Positions 11,217 to 21,268 of a DNA stretch of 59,429 bases are shown piece after piece. Each line of letters begins with the position of its first letter. Position 1 is the stretch's first letter. The notes below the pieces were generated by a model, which had not been told where the DNA came from, made no database searches, and was given only the letters and a program-made list of their open reading frames with translations. This stretch comes from Acidimicrobiales bacterium (GTDB lineage: Bacteria > Actinomycetota > Acidimicrobiia > Acidimicrobiales > SHLQ01). The stretch is taken from NCBI GenBank assembly GCA_020629375.1, contig JAHDDK010000022.1:1-59429 (forward strand). The letters run 5' to 3'. Made by a program: the position numbers and the translations under genes.

Positions 11217-11363
11217 AGCGGTCTTCGGCTCTACCGTCGACCCCTTCGAGCGACGCTTGTAGACGAACGACTGCGCCGCAGCCTTCACTCCGGCAATACC
11301 GCCCGTGGCCACCGCAGCGACGGCCGCTGCGGTTCCTGCATCGATGTACGCCAACGTCGACAT
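11190..11363 (-). CDS. Small single-helix membrane protein of the YIDPGTG type
   Basis: The 57-residue protein begins MSTLAYIDAGTAAAVAAVA, continues as one hydrophobic helix (about 11-30) and ends in a basic tail with VYKRRSK. It resembles a widespread family of tiny proteins starting with YIDPGTG, a single helix and a KxxWRR-like basic end. That family is often encoded beside alkaline-phosphatase-superfamily enzymes and NoeA-like methyltransferases, as here. Its function is unknown to me. The ATG at 11363 has GGAG 6-7 bases upstream; a GTG at 11381 is a poorer alternative. It overlaps the end of the converging SpsF-like gene by 27 bp. Confidence 0.65.
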   Translation of the reverse strand: MSTLAYIDAGTAAAVAAVATGGIAGVKAAAQSFVYKRRSKGSTVEPKTASAAVGADS

Positions 11364-11501
11364 GGCTTCTCCGATCGTCACCCCGCCATTTGACGGGCTC
11401 TCCCTAAATGAATCGGGCGGCCACGCCTGCTGGTAGATGGTCTCTTCAGCTCATGTGCGTTGGCGCCGATCAACCTGCGGGTCGGCGGGTATGCACCAGT
11501 C

Positions 11502-13010
11502 TCACTCATCGACGAGAAGCAACCGCTGCTCGCCTTCGACCTCGGCGGTGCTGACCGCATCTGCGCTGAAGCCGCTCGTGAAGAAGCGCAGTTCGTTCCA
11601 CTCGGGCTCACGCTGCTCGAGACACGCCACAATGAGCTCGTTCACGTTGATGAGCGAATGTCCTCGGACGTCATCGGTCTCGCAGCTCTCCGGAACCCGA
11701 ACCGACCGGAACGCAGCGAAGCGGATCTCGACGTCGCGGTCGGCCCATCCCCCGTCAGCGAAGTCGACGCCGAACGAGTGTCCATGGTCGGACAACAACA
11801 GCACGATCGCCTCGGGATCGTGCTCGATGAGCCGCTCCATTGCCGTGGCGTTCAAGTCGAGTAGGCACTCGGTTTCATCCTCGTAGAACGATGCGTACTC
11901 GGGCTGCCACCCCTCGACCAACGAGCCGACCCAGATCGGTTCGCAATCGGCACCGAACTTGTACGGGTTGTGCGGGCTGAGAAGGTGGGCGAAAACGAAT
12001 CTCGGACGTTCGGACGGGGCCGAATCAAGCACCTGATCGACCACGCTGATCGGATCTTGGGGAGCAGGGCGAAACGGTGTCTTCCCGAGCGGGGTCATTT
12101 TCCACAACGCCTCGACGAGTTCGGGATCGCTACCACCACCCAGGCACCGGTCGGCCACGGCGACCGGACATCGCCCGTGCCCCCACACCTTCGACTCCGC
12201 ATGCCAATACTCATATCCAGCCGCCGTCATGGTTTGAACGAGGGTGTTCTGCCCGTCGAACGTGTTTCGGGCATATACCCACTCGCCCTCCGCATCGAGG
12301 GGACGCGTTGGCATCGCTTGGTAGGTGCCGTTGAGCAGGGACGGGATCGAAAGATGTGTTCGCGTGTAGTTCGACGTCGAGCTGTCGCTTGTCGCGAAAC
12401 CGATTGCCTCGAGGCGTTCGAGAGACTCGTCGATGTCGATATCGGGAAAGTCGCGACGGAGAAGATCGACCCGGCTCAGACCGTCCATCACGATCACGTA
12501 CACGTTTGGTGTCGAAACGGGATCGATCGACGCGTACGCCACCGCTTCTGGCGCGGCGTTGGGCGACCGGCCGCCAGCGAACACCAAGCCGACAACAACC
12601 ACAGCGATCAGCGCGGCGCTCAGCCGATGGCCTCGCCTCGATCTACCGATGAGTGTGTGGGCGACCAGCGCAATGACGGCTGCCGACACGACGAACAGGA
12701 AGAGCCGAGTCGCGAGAACACCCTTGTCGGCTCCCATCCAACTATTGGAGAACAGCGCATATCCACCGGCACCGGCAACGAGGCCCGACGTACGCCACGA
12801 GTATCGAAGATGCACGACCAATGCGAGAGCAACGCACGCAACACTGGCCACACCGCCGACGATCCAGAGCGCGGTTGTGTCACCGATCCGTGCGCCGTTC
12901 TGCACCAGGAAGATCAGCAATGGGACCAACGGCATCGCCGCGGCGATCACCAACGAGGCGAAGGCATCACCCGAGTCCCGACCGTCCGTCCGATCAGTTT
13001 CCTCAACCAC
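11502..13010 (-). CDS. Membrane sulfatase / phosphoglycerol-transferase-like enzyme
   Basis: This protein of about 502 residues starts with four transmembrane helices (about 15-150). An extracytoplasmic alkaline-phosphatase-superfamily domain follows. It has the metal-binding NVYVIVMDGLSR, the likely Thr nucleophile region SNYTRTHLSIPSLLNG, FAHLLSPHNPYKF and the metal-binding LLLSDHGHSFGV. The topology resembles LtaS/EptA-type transferases that decorate surface polymers, so transfer or removal of a phosphate or sulfate ester on a surface glycan is likely. GTG 13010 has GGAG 8 bases upstream; GTG 13019 is also possible. The gene overlaps the end of the methyltransferase gene upstream. Confidence 0.85.
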   Translation of the reverse strand: MVEETDRTDGRDSGDAFASLVIAAAMPLVPLLIFLVQNGARIGDTTALWIVGGVASVACVALALVVHLRYSWRTSGLVAGAGGYALFSNSWMGADKGVLATRLFLFVVSAAVIALVAHTLIGRSRRGHRLSAALIAVVVVGLVFAGGRSPNAAPEAVAYASIDPVSTPNVYVIVMDGLSRVDLLRRDFPDIDIDESLERLEAIGFATSDSSTSNYTRTHLSIPSLLNGTYQAMPTRPLDAEGEWVYARNTFDGQNTLVQTMTAAGYEYWHAESKVWGHGRCPVAVADRCLGGGSDPELVEALWKMTPLGKTPFRPAPQDPISVVDQVLDSAPSERPRFVFAHLLSPHNPYKFGADCEPIWVGSLVEGWQPEYASFYEDETECLLDLNATAMERLIEHDPEAIVLLLSDHGHSFGVDFADGGWADRDVEIRFAAFRSVRVPESCETDDVRGHSLINVNELIVACLEQREPEWNELRFFTSGFSADAVSTAEVEGEQRLLLVDE

Positions 13011-14388
13011 CGCCCGCACTCCGACGGCGAAGGTGCAGCATCGTCCGTGTGCCTCCGGTTAACCGTTCCTGCTCGACGACCTCGAACGCGCCTTCGCACT
13101 CGTCGAGGAAGACATCGAGGTCGTAGTCGAAGTCATCTGGCGAGCCCTTGCGAGCGAGGAGGTGCCGCACCTTTTCGTCGTCACGGTGAACGAACTCGAT
13201 CACGAAATCCGAGTCAAAGTCCTCCAACCAGGCAACGACCTGCGGTAGTGGCACGTTGCCCGTGAGGCAGATGTGATGCAGGACGGCAAGGAGCACGACG
13301 AGATCGGGCGCCATCCGATCGGCGATCGAGGCTCGCTCGGCCAATCGCCACCCGCGCGACGGCGCCGGATCGGTCGCATCGAATACGAGCGGCGTGATGT
13401 TGCTGGGCAACCCCGATCGGTAGAGGCGGTCGATCACGAGCGGGTCGCCGTCCGCGGCGATCACGTGTTCGGCAGACTGTGCACAGATCTTTGAGAAGTG
13501 CCCGTCGTTGGCTCCGATGTCCATCACGAGCGTCGGCTCGGTTGCTGCGCACACGCGATCGACGAACGCTTCCTTGGCCCGGAGGTCACCGTCGCTGTAG
13601 TGGGATCGCACGGCGTAGTCGCTCCACGTCGACTCGTCGGCCGACCAGGCGAGGCGATCGATGAGGCGCGCCATGCCGTCGAGGATGCTGTTGTACACCT
13701 CGGTCGTCACGGCGGTCGTCGCCTCGGTGACATCACCGACCGACATGTCCGCTCGGTGCACCGCAGCGTGCGGAATCAACACGTGCTTCACGACGCCTCG
13801 CTTGCGCTTGTGCGTCCGAAGCAAGGCGTGAGCGTCATCGAGCTGCACCCGCCCGAACCCGCCGCGCAGAATCGGTTGGAGCGCTGCGCCGGTGTGCGCA
13901 CTGACCATCAACGGATACAAGAAGTGCTCGCAGAACTGCGTGTACCCCCACCAGGGATCCGACGACGAGCGGGTCACGAACGATCCGTAGTCGATGAACA
14001 CCGGCGTCGACCCTCGGAACGTGACGTTGAACGACGTTGCATCGCTAAGCGTGAACCCGTAGTCCGACGCCCGTCGGAGGATCTCCAGATGGACGACGGC
14101 GGCGTCACGCAGCATCGACCAGGTCCACTCGTACGGGTACGTCCATGACTCGATCGGACGATGCAACAGTTCCACTGCCCCGTCATCCGCTCGGCGGACA
14201 TCCGTGGGCTTCTCGATCAGCTCGGCATCGACGAGCTCCTCGAAAAGCGGGCTCGCAAGGAACTCGGTCAATTGTCCGGCCGCGACCCCAGTGACCACAC
14301 GGCGGACGACGCCGTCGGCGACTTCGACGTGACTATTCGGATCCCGAAAGGAGTACGTGGCCGCCACGAGATCACGAAGTTCATGCAT
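13003..14388 (-). CDS. NoeA-like SAM-dependent methyltransferase
   Basis: The 461-residue protein has an N-terminal module of about 270 residues. It begins with SFRDPNSHVEVADG and contains YPYEWTWSMLRDAAVVHLE, LSDATSFNVTFRG and VFIDYGSF. A C-terminal Rossmann methyltransferase domain follows (LVMDIGANDGHFSKI, LLAVLHHI). This layout matches proteins annotated as nodulation protein NoeA-like methyltransferases. The N-terminal module has kinase-fold-like motifs. The start is ATG 14388, 5 bp after the GT87 stop; the open frame upstream to 14622 lies inside GT87 and is discarded. It probably methylates a surface glycan. Confidence 0.8.
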   Translation of the reverse strand: MHELRDLVAATYSFRDPNSHVEVADGVVRRVVTGVAAGQLTEFLASPLFEELVDAELIEKPTDVRRADDGAVELLHRPIESWTYPYEWTWSMLRDAAVVHLEILRRASDYGFTLSDATSFNVTFRGSTPVFIDYGSFVTRSSSDPWWGYTQFCEHFLYPLMVSAHTGAALQPILRGGFGRVQLDDAHALLRTHKRKRGVVKHVLIPHAAVHRADMSVGDVTEATTAVTTEVYNSILDGMARLIDRLAWSADESTWSDYAVRSHYSDGDLRAKEAFVDRVCAATEPTLVMDIGANDGHFSKICAQSAEHVIAADGDPLVIDRLYRSGLPSNITPLVFDATDPAPSRGWRLAERASIADRMAPDLVVLLAVLHHICLTGNVPLPQVVAWLEDFDSDFVIEFVHRDDEKVRHLLARKGSPDDFDYDLDVFLDECEGAFEVVEQERLTGGTRTMLHLRRRSAGGG

Positions 14389-14393
14389 GCTGC

Positions 14394-15578
14394 CTACATC
14401 GGCTGAACAACCACAGATTGAAGCGCCGACGAGCGCCGGCCTTCGGCCGCCGATGTGACCTGAGCCCATCGAATGAAGAGCACCACGTAGGCGATCGTCA
14501 GCGGCCATGGGGCCCATCCGATCCAACCGGAGACGAGCTCGAACGTGATCGCCGACAACGCGGACGCGACGACCCACAGCGCAACAAGAGGACCCCACTG
14601 CGAACGGTCGACGCCGCACCACCGGGCCACCGCAATCACCACCAATACGAGGCCTGTGTCGTATGACAGCAGATGCGGGGAGACCAGCATCGACACCATG
14701 ACCGCAGCCCCGAAGCTGACCATTGGCTCGTCATGAGCCCTCCGGACTCGACACAACAGCGCCAACGCCGCCACCACGCACAACCCGAACACGACCTCGC
14801 CGGGTATCGACGCCGACACGCTGCGGCGGACGAACTCAACGACGACGGGTTGATCGAAGACCGAGGAAGATTCCCGCTCGACTCGGTCCGTGGTGCCGCT
14901 CGCGAACGCGACCCAGATACCAGCACCCCCAACGGTCGCCACAGCCGCGATGACCACGCCAGTCAGCGCGGCGGCGAGAAGTTCGATCCGGCGACGCCGA
15001 GCATCGATGAGCCACCACAGAGCAACCCCCAACAGAATCGTCGGTTTGATGATGGTGAGACCGAGTGCGACACCGGCGAGCACCGGCCGGTCGTCCCGGA
15101 CCGCAACAAAGAGTACGGCGGCGACCAGCAGCACGAAGAACCCCGTCTGACCCAGGCGCAGATTCAACCAGCCCGCCGGACCCAGGATTGCGACGACGGC
15201 CATCCATGCCGGCAGCTCGAGAAGGCGTGTCGCCGCAACTGCGGCTGCAATGCCGAGACCGGTCCACAACACGGCGGCCAACGGAAACGAAAGCACCCCG
15301 AACAACGACATGGCCCACGCCATCGTTGGCGGCGCAATGAATGTCGCGAGCTCACTTGGCGCCGACCACCCATCGGATTCGGCACGTGTCGCAGCGACGA
15401 ATCGTTCGGCGTCGTACAGAACGTCGACATCACCTCGGCCCATCAGTCGGCCACCAAAGTGCAGAATGCGGAGATCGCCGAAAGGCGAGCGAAAGAAGAA
15501 CTGCAACGTATAGACGATGTAGACCACCGACATGGCGGCGATGTAGGTCTGCCATGCCGGTCGACGCGTCCTCATCAT
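14394..15578 (-). CDS. GT87-type polyprenyl-phosphate-mannose glycosyltransferase
   Basis: This 394-residue protein has about nine or ten hydrophobic helices and belongs by pattern to the DUF2029/GT87 group, whose members use lipid-linked mannose outside the membrane. Matching features are VDVLYDAERFVAATR, then FIAPPTMAWAMSLFGVLSF, GWLNLRLGQTGFFVLL and LGLTIIKPTILLGVALW. It is the first gene of the minus-strand glycan set that continues into the methyltransferase and sulfatase. I chose the tandem ATG at 15578; the frame reaches a TTG at 15614. Acceptor and sugar are not visible in the sequence. Confidence 0.8.
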   Translation of the reverse strand: MMRTRRPAWQTYIAAMSVVYIVYTLQFFFRSPFGDLRILHFGGRLMGRGDVDVLYDAERFVAATRAESDGWSAPSELATFIAPPTMAWAMSLFGVLSFPLAAVLWTGLGIAAAVAATRLLELPAWMAVVAILGPAGWLNLRLGQTGFFVLLVAAVLFVAVRDDRPVLAGVALGLTIIKPTILLGVALWWLIDARRRRIELLAAALTGVVIAAVATVGGAGIWVAFASGTTDRVERESSSVFDQPVVVEFVRRSVSASIPGEVVFGLCVVAALALLCRVRRAHDEPMVSFGAAVMVSMLVSPHLLSYDTGLVLVVIAVARWCGVDRSQWGPLVALWVVASALSAITFELVSGWIGWAPWPLTIAYVVLFIRWAQVTSAAEGRRSSALQSVVVQPM

Positions 15579-15628
15579 GGCCCATCGGCCGGCGCTCGCC
15601 GACGATGAACCCAACTGATGGGACGTGT

Positions 15629-18478
15629 CTAGGCCAGCAGCTTCGCGATGAATCGCCCCGTGTGGCTCTCGGGGATCGTGGCGAGATGTTCGGGGGTTCC
15701 TTCGGCGATGATTCGTCCGCCGCCTGTTCCGCCCTCGGGTCCGAGGTCGATCAGGTGGTCGGCGGTCTTGATCACATCGAGGTTGTGTTCGATGACGAGC
15801 ACGGTGTTGCCCTGATCCACCAGTCGCGACAGCACGGTCAATAGCCGCCGGATGTCCTCGAAGTGCAAACCGGTCGTCGGCTCATCGAGGATGTACATCG
15901 TGTGGCCCGTCGAGCGTTTCGCCAGCTCGCTGGCGAGCTTCACCCGCTGAGCTTCGCCCCCAGAGAGCGTCGGCGCTGATTGCCCCAAGCGCACATACCC
16001 GAGGCCGACGTCGACAAGCGTTTGGAGGTGTCGGGCTATCGGAGGTTGATTGCTGAAGAAGTCGAGCGCCTCCTCGATCGGCATATCGAGGACCTCGGCG
16101 ATATTGCGGCCCTTGAACACGATGTCGAGCGTGTCGCGGTTGTACCGCTTGCCTTTGCACACCTCGCACGGCACGTAGACGTCGGGCAGAAAGTGCATCT
16201 CGATCTTGATCGTGCCGTCGCCCGCGCACGCCTCGCAGCGCCCACCCTTGACGTTGAAGGAGAAACGGCCCGGAAGATAACCCCGCACCTTCGCTTCGGT
16301 CGTCTGAGCGAACAGCTTGCGGACGTGGTCGAACACTCCCGTGTAGGTGGCTGGATTCGACCGAGGCGTCCGCCCGATCGGCGACTGATCGATCGCAATC
16401 ACCTTGTCGATGTGTTCGATACCCTCGACTTTGCGATGACGACCTGGCGGCATCTTCGACTTGTAGATCCGCTGCATCAGGCTCGGGAGCAGGATCTGGT
16501 TGACCAGCGACGACTTGCCTGATCCCGACACGCCGGTCACCCCGACGAACACCCCGAGCGGGATCTCGACATCGACATTCTGGAGGTTGTTCTCCTGCGC
16601 CCCGACGATCCGGATCACGCCCTCGCCCGGCTCACGACGTATCTCGGGTACGGCGATCGATCGCTTGCCCGACAGGTATTGACCCGTCACGGACTTCTTG
16701 TTCTTGAGCAACGCCTTGACGGTGCCCGAGTGCACGATCTGGCCACCGTGCTCCCCCGCGCCCGGGCCGATGTCGACCACATGATCAGCGACCGCGATCG
16801 TCTCCTCGTCGTGCTCAACAACGACGACGGTGTTTCCCAACTCCCGCAGACGAATGAGCGTGTCGATGAGGCGCTGGTTGTCGCGCTGATGTAGGCCGAT
16901 CGACGGTTCGTCGAGCACGTACAAGACGCCGACTAATCCTGATCCGATCTGGCTCGCAAGTCGGATCCGCTGCGCTTCGCCGCCGGCGAGCGTTGCCGCG
17001 TTTCGGGAGAGGGACAGGTAGTCGAGTCCGACGTCGAGCAAGAAGCCCATCCGAGCGTTGATCTCCTTGACCACCTGTTCGGCGATGATGGCATCCCGCT
17101 CGTTGAGCTCGAGCCCGTTGAGGACCTTGGCGGCCTCGCCGATCGACATCGAACAAATATCGGAGATGTTGTGTCCGTCGACGGTCACCGCAAGCGAGAA
17201 CGGGTTGAGCCGCGCTCCCTCACAGACCGGACAGTCGACCGTGCGCATCCAGCCTTCGATCTGCTCGCGCTGCGTATCGGATTCGGCCTCCTCATGGCGA
17301 CGCTGGAGGTACGGAATGACACCCTCAAACTTCGCTTGATACGTCCGAGAACGACCGAAACGATTCTTGTAGTTGACGGTGATGCGTTCCTTCATGCCAC
17401 CGCGCAACAACAGCTTCGTGGAGGCTTTCGGCAGGTCTTCCCAGGCGACGTCGGTCGGAATGCCCTTCTCGGCACACACTGCCTCAACGAGGCGGCTGAA
17501 GTAGCGGCTTCGGCCACCAGCCCACGGGGCGATCGCTCCGTCGTCGATCGTCGCCTCGGGATTGGGGACGACGAGCTGCGGGTCCACCTCGAAGACCGTT
17601 CCGAGTCCGTCGCAGTGGCTACACGCTCCGTACGGCGAGTTGAACGAGAAGTTGCGCGGCGCGATGTCGTCGAAACTCTTGCCGTCGCTCGGACGTGACA
17701 AGTGCTGGCTGAACACGACCGTCTCGGGCTCGGCGTCGTCGTCGCGTCCCGGCATGATCTGGATCTCTGCGACGCCATCGGCCAGTCCGAGTGCGGTCTC
17801 CATCGACTCGGTGAGGCGTCGATCGATCCCGTCACGCAAGACGAGGCGGTCGACCACGACCTGAATGGTGTGCGTCTCGTAGCGAGCAAGATCCAGTTCG
17901 GTGTTCTCGAGCTGATCGAGTTCGATCGCCTCGCCGTCGACGATGGCTCGGGCGAATCCCTGCCCGGCCAGATCCGCCAGGAGCGTGTCGTAGGTGCCTT
18001 TTCGACCCCTGACGACCGGGGCAAGGACCTGGAAGCGAGTGCCTTCCTCCATCAACAACACCCGGTCCACGATCTGCTGCGGGGTCTGCCGCTGGAGCCG
18101 CTCTCCCGTCTCGGGATCGTGGGCGACCCCGATCCGAGCGAACAACAAGCGCAGGTAGTCGTAGACCTCCGTGACGGTGCCAACCGTCGACCGGGGGTTC
18201 CGGGACGCGCTCTTCTGATCGATCGAGATCGCCGGCGACAGTCCTTCGATGAAGTCGACGTCGGGCTTGTCCATCTGTCCGAGGAACTGGCGGGCGTATG
18301 CGCTCAGCGACTCGACATATCGGCGTTGCCCTTCGGCATAGATGGTGTCGAATGCCAGCGAGCTCTTGCCCGAGCCGGACAACCCGGTGAACACGATCAG
18401 CTTGTCGCGCGGCAAGTCGATGTCGACGTTTCGCAGATTGTGCTCGCGCGCTCCTTGCACGACGAGTCGATCAGACAT
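15629..18478 (-). CDS. uvrA: Excinuclease ABC subunit A
   Basis: The 949-residue protein is the damage-recognising ATPase of nucleotide excision repair, of normal length. It has two ABC modules, with Walker [11 protein letters not shown] (near 32) and [10 protein letters not shown], and signature motifs [13 protein letters not shown] and [13 protein letters not shown]. Two zinc modules are seen: CSHC...CPVC and CEAC...CEVC. The UvrB-binding and insertion regions are present. It starts 11 bp after uvrB, and AGGAG overlapping the uvrB TAG stop serves as its ribosome site, so coaE-uvrB-uvrA form one transcript. Confidence 0.98.
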   Translation of the reverse strand: MSDRLVVQGAREHNLRNVDIDLPRDKLIVFTGLSGSGKSSLAFDTIYAEGQRRYVESLSAYARQFLGQMDKPDVDFIEGLSPAISIDQKSASRNPRSTVGTVTEVYDYLRLLFARIGVAHDPETGERLQRQTPQQIVDRVLLMEEGTRFQVLAPVVRGRKGTYDTLLADLAGQGFARAIVDGEAIELDQLENTELDLARYETHTIQVVVDRLVLRDGIDRRLTESMETALGLADGVAEIQIMPGRDDDAEPETVVFSQHLSRPSDGKSFDDIAPRNFSFNSPYGACSHCDGLGTVFEVDPQLVVPNPEATIDDGAIAPWAGGRSRYFSRLVEAVCAEKGIPTDVAWEDLPKASTKLLLRGGMKERITVNYKNRFGRSRTYQAKFEGVIPYLQRRHEEAESDTQREQIEGWMRTVDCPVCEGARLNPFSLAVTVDGHNISDICSMSIGEAAKVLNGLELNERDAIIAEQVVKEINARMGFLLDVGLDYLSLSRNAATLAGGEAQRIRLASQIGSGLVGVLYVLDEPSIGLHQRDNQRLIDTLIRLRELGNTVVVVEHDEETIAVADHVVDIGPGAGEHGGQIVHSGTVKALLKNKKSVTGQYLSGKRSIAVPEIRREPGEGVIRIVGAQENNLQNVDVEIPLGVFVGVTGVSGSGKSSLVNQILLPSLMQRIYKSKMPPGRHRKVEGIEHIDKVIAIDQSPIGRTPRSNPATYTGVFDHVRKLFAQTTEAKVRGYLPGRFSFNVKGGRCEACAGDGTIKIEMHFLPDVYVPCEVCKGKRYNRDTLDIVFKGRNIAEVLDMPIEEALDFFSNQPPIARHLQTLVDVGLGYVRLGQSAPTLSGGEAQRVKLASELAKRSTGHTMYILDEPTTGLHFEDIRRLLTVLSRLVDQGNTVLVIEHNLDVIKTADHLIDLGPEGGTGGGRIIAEGTPEHLATIPESHTGRFIAKLLA

Positions 18479-18489
18479 CTGTGGATCTC

Positions 18490-20565
18490 CTAGGGCATCT
18501 CGCGGAGCTCACGCTTGAGGTCTTTGACCTCGTCGCGAAGCCTCGCCGCGTATTCGAACTTCAGGTCTGTCGCCGCTTCGTGCATCTCTTCTTCGAGCGT
18601 CTTGATGAGTCGCTCCAGATCCGCCCTGCCCATGCCATCTGCGTCGATCGTGCGCCGATCGGCGTCGAGTCCTCGACGACGTTGATCGCCGCCCGGCACC
18701 GGCGCTTTGTCCTCGGCGGGGCGAAGCATGGCCAAGATGTCGGTGACCGCCTTTCGGACGGTCTGCGGGTTGATGCCGTGCTCCTCGTTGTACGCCATTT
18801 GCAGGCCACGGCGACGCATCGTCTCGTTGATCGCCCGCTGCATCGAGTCGGTCATCTGGTCGGCGTACATCACGACCTGACCGTCGACGTTTCGGGCGGC
18901 GCGGCCGATCATCTGGATCAGCGAGGTTTCGGATCGGAGGAAGCCCTCTTTGTCGGCGTCGAGGATCGCGACCAATGAGACTTCGGGAAGGTCGAGCCCC
19001 TCGCGCAAAAGGTTGATCCCGACCAGAACGTCGAACTCGCCGAGCCGAAGGTCGCGCAGGATCTCGATCCGCTCGAGCGTGTCCACCTCGGAGTGCAGGT
19101 ATCGCACCCGAAGGCCGAGCTCGAGCAGATAGTCGGTGAGGTCCTCCGACATCTTCTTGGTCAGCGTCGTAACCAAGACCCGCTGGTCTAGCTCGATCCG
19201 CTCCCGGATCTGCTCGACAAGGTCGTCGATCTGCCCCTTGGTGGGCTTGACGATCACTTCGGGGTCGACGAGACCCGTCGGGCGCACGATCTGCTCGACT
19301 ACCTGGTTCGATACGTCGAGCTCGTAGTCGCCCGGGGTTGCCGACAAGAAGACCACCTGATTGATCTTCTCGAGCCACTCGTCGAAACGAAGCGGTCGGT
19401 TGTCGGCCGCCGACGGCAACCGGAAGCCGTGCTCGATCAGTACATCTTTGCGGCTGCGGTCACCGGCGTATTGACCGTGCAGCTGGGGCACGGCCACGTG
19501 CGACTCGTCGAGGACCATCAGATAGTCATCGGGGAAGTAGTCGAGGAGGGTGTACGGGCGGTCACCTGGCTGCCGGCCGTCGATGTGCATCGAGTAGTTC
19601 TCGATGCCATTGCAGTAGCCGACCTCGGCCATCATCTCGAGGTCGTATTGCGTCCGCATCCGGAGCCGCTGCGCTTCGAGGAGCTTGCCCTCGTCCTGGA
19701 AGAGGGCAAGCCGTTCCTGGAGTTCCGCCTCGATCCCGACGATCGCTCGGCGAAGGCGCTCCTCGCCCGCCACGTAGTGCGTGGCTGCGAAGATCACGGC
19801 CTCGTCGAGCGTCTCGAGACGTTCGCCCGTCAACGGGTCGACGCGGGTGATCTGCTCGATCTCGTCGCCGAACATCTCGATCCGCACGACGGTCTCGTCG
19901 TAGGCCGGGTGCACCTCGATCGTGTCGCCTCGTACCCGGAACTTCGCCCGGACGAGGTTCATGTCGTTGCGTTCGTACTGCATGTCGACGAGCTGACGAA
20001 GGATGTCGCGCTGGTCGATCTCCTGACCTGGCCGAAGAATCAGCAGCTGCGCTTCGTACTCATCGGGGGCTCCGAGACCGTAGATACAACTCACCGAGGC
20101 GACGACGATCGTGTCGCGCCGGGTGAGCAGCGACGACGTTGCGGAGTGCCGGAGCCGATCGATCTCGTCATTCACCGACGAGTCCTTCTCGATGTAGGTG
20201 TCGGTCGTCGGCATGTAGGCCTCGGGCTGGTAGTAGTCGTAGTACGACACGAAGTACTCGACCCGATTCTTCGGAAAGAACTCCCGCAGCTCATTGGCGA
20301 GCTGCGCAGCCAGCGACTTGTTGGGCGCGATGACGAGCGTCGGACGCTGAACCTTCTCGATCGTCCAGGCGATCGTGGCGCTCTTACCCGAGCCGGTGAT
20401 CCCGAGAAGCGTCTGGAACGGGTCACCACGCTCGACCCCCTCTGAGAGCGCCTGGATCGCCGTCGGCTGATCGCCGGCCGGCTCGAAGTCGGTCACCATC
20501 TCGAACGGACGGGCGGTCTCCTCGTGGTCACCGAGGTCCAGCCACGTGGCGCTCTGTTCGGTCAC
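18490..20565 (-). CDS. uvrB: Excinuclease ABC subunit B
   Basis: This is a helicase-like damage-verifying subunit of 691 residues. Walker A is GITGSGKS, and the beta-hairpin region [16 protein letters not shown] is characteristic of UvrB. Further motifs are [11 protein letters not shown] (Walker B), [21 protein letters not shown] and a C-terminal UVR motif, [17 protein letters not shown], that contacts UvrC. The GTG at 20565 overlaps the coaE stop as GTGA and gives the start VTEQSATW; the frame extends upstream into coaE without support. Confidence 0.98.
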   Translation of the reverse strand: MTEQSATWLDLGDHEETARPFEMVTDFEPAGDQPTAIQALSEGVERGDPFQTLLGITGSGKSATIAWTIEKVQRPTLVIAPNKSLAAQLANELREFFPKNRVEYFVSYYDYYQPEAYMPTTDTYIEKDSSVNDEIDRLRHSATSSLLTRRDTIVVASVSCIYGLGAPDEYEAQLLILRPGQEIDQRDILRQLVDMQYERNDMNLVRAKFRVRGDTIEVHPAYDETVVRIEMFGDEIEQITRVDPLTGERLETLDEAVIFAATHYVAGEERLRRAIVGIEAELQERLALFQDEGKLLEAQRLRMRTQYDLEMMAEVGYCNGIENYSMHIDGRQPGDRPYTLLDYFPDDYLMVLDESHVAVPQLHGQYAGDRSRKDVLIEHGFRLPSAADNRPLRFDEWLEKINQVVFLSATPGDYELDVSNQVVEQIVRPTGLVDPEVIVKPTKGQIDDLVEQIRERIELDQRVLVTTLTKKMSEDLTDYLLELGLRVRYLHSEVDTLERIEILRDLRLGEFDVLVGINLLREGLDLPEVSLVAILDADKEGFLRSETSLIQMIGRAARNVDGQVVMYADQMTDSMQRAINETMRRRGLQMAYNEEHGINPQTVRKAVTDILAMLRPAEDKAPVPGGDQRRRGLDADRRTIDADGMGRADLERLIKTLEEEMHEAATDLKFEYAARLRDEVKDLKRELREMP

Positions 20566-21233
20566 GGCGCCCCATCCCCGGGGTTTGCCGGCGCCGCCTG
20601 CATCCAGTCCCAGCACGCATCGACCTCGGCCTCGAGTGCGTCCAGGGATCCGCTGTTGTCGATCACGAAATCGGCCACCGCTCGCCGCTCCTCGCGCGTT
20701 GCCTGAGAGTCGATCCTCGCCTGCACGTCACCCGCGGCCATCCCTCGTGCGTTGACGACACGCTCGATCGCCAGATCGATGGGCGTATCGACGACGACGA
20801 TGCCCGACCACTCATCCACATCCCGACTCGTGAGCACCTCTCCCCCCGGCAACACGAGAAGTGGGATGTCGTGCACGACGATGGCCTCCGGGTCGATCAC
20901 CGCATCGAGGCGACGCTGTGTTTCGCTGGCAACAGCGGGATGGACGATGCCGTTGAGGCGGGCCAGCTCGTCTTCGTCGGAGAACACGATCTCGGCAACT
21001 GCCGCCCGGTTCAACGTGCCGTCCTGGTCGATGATCCGCTCACCCCAACAATCTACCATCGCATCGAACACAGGTTCGCCCGGAGCCTGAAGTTCGCGCA
21101 CGATCGCATCAGCATCGAGCACCACGACGCCTCGTGCGACAAACAGCGTCGACACGGTCGATTTTCCGGAGCCGATGCCTCCGGTGAGCCCGTACTCCCT
21201 CACGACGCCGACCGTATCGCCCGAACGGGTCAT
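20562..21233 (-). CDS. coaE: Dephospho-CoA kinase
   Basis: The 223-residue enzyme catalyses the last step of coenzyme A synthesis, phosphorylating the ribose 3'-hydroxyl of dephospho-CoA. It has the P-loop [13 protein letters not shown], then [10 protein letters not shown], a VVHDIPLLV segment and [20 protein letters not shown], all standard for CoaE. It precedes uvrB with a 4-bp GTGA overlap, an order common in actinobacteria. A GTG at 21203 would shorten the N-terminus by 10 residues. It diverges from the histidine kinase gene, leaving only 35 bp between them. Confidence 0.95.
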   Translation of the reverse strand: MTRSGDTVGVVREYGLTGGIGSGKSTVSTLFVARGVVVLDADAIVRELQAPGEPVFDAMVDCWGERIIDQDGTLNRAAVAEIVFSDEDELARLNGIVHPAVASETQRRLDAVIDPEAIVVHDIPLLVLPGGEVLTSRDVDEWSGIVVVDTPIDLAIERVVNARGMAAGDVQARIDSQATREERRAVADFVIDNSGSLDALEAEVDACWDWMQAAPANPGDGAP

Positions 21234-21268
21234 TCGAACGACCCAGGTGCCGATGGGTCAGGAGACTC

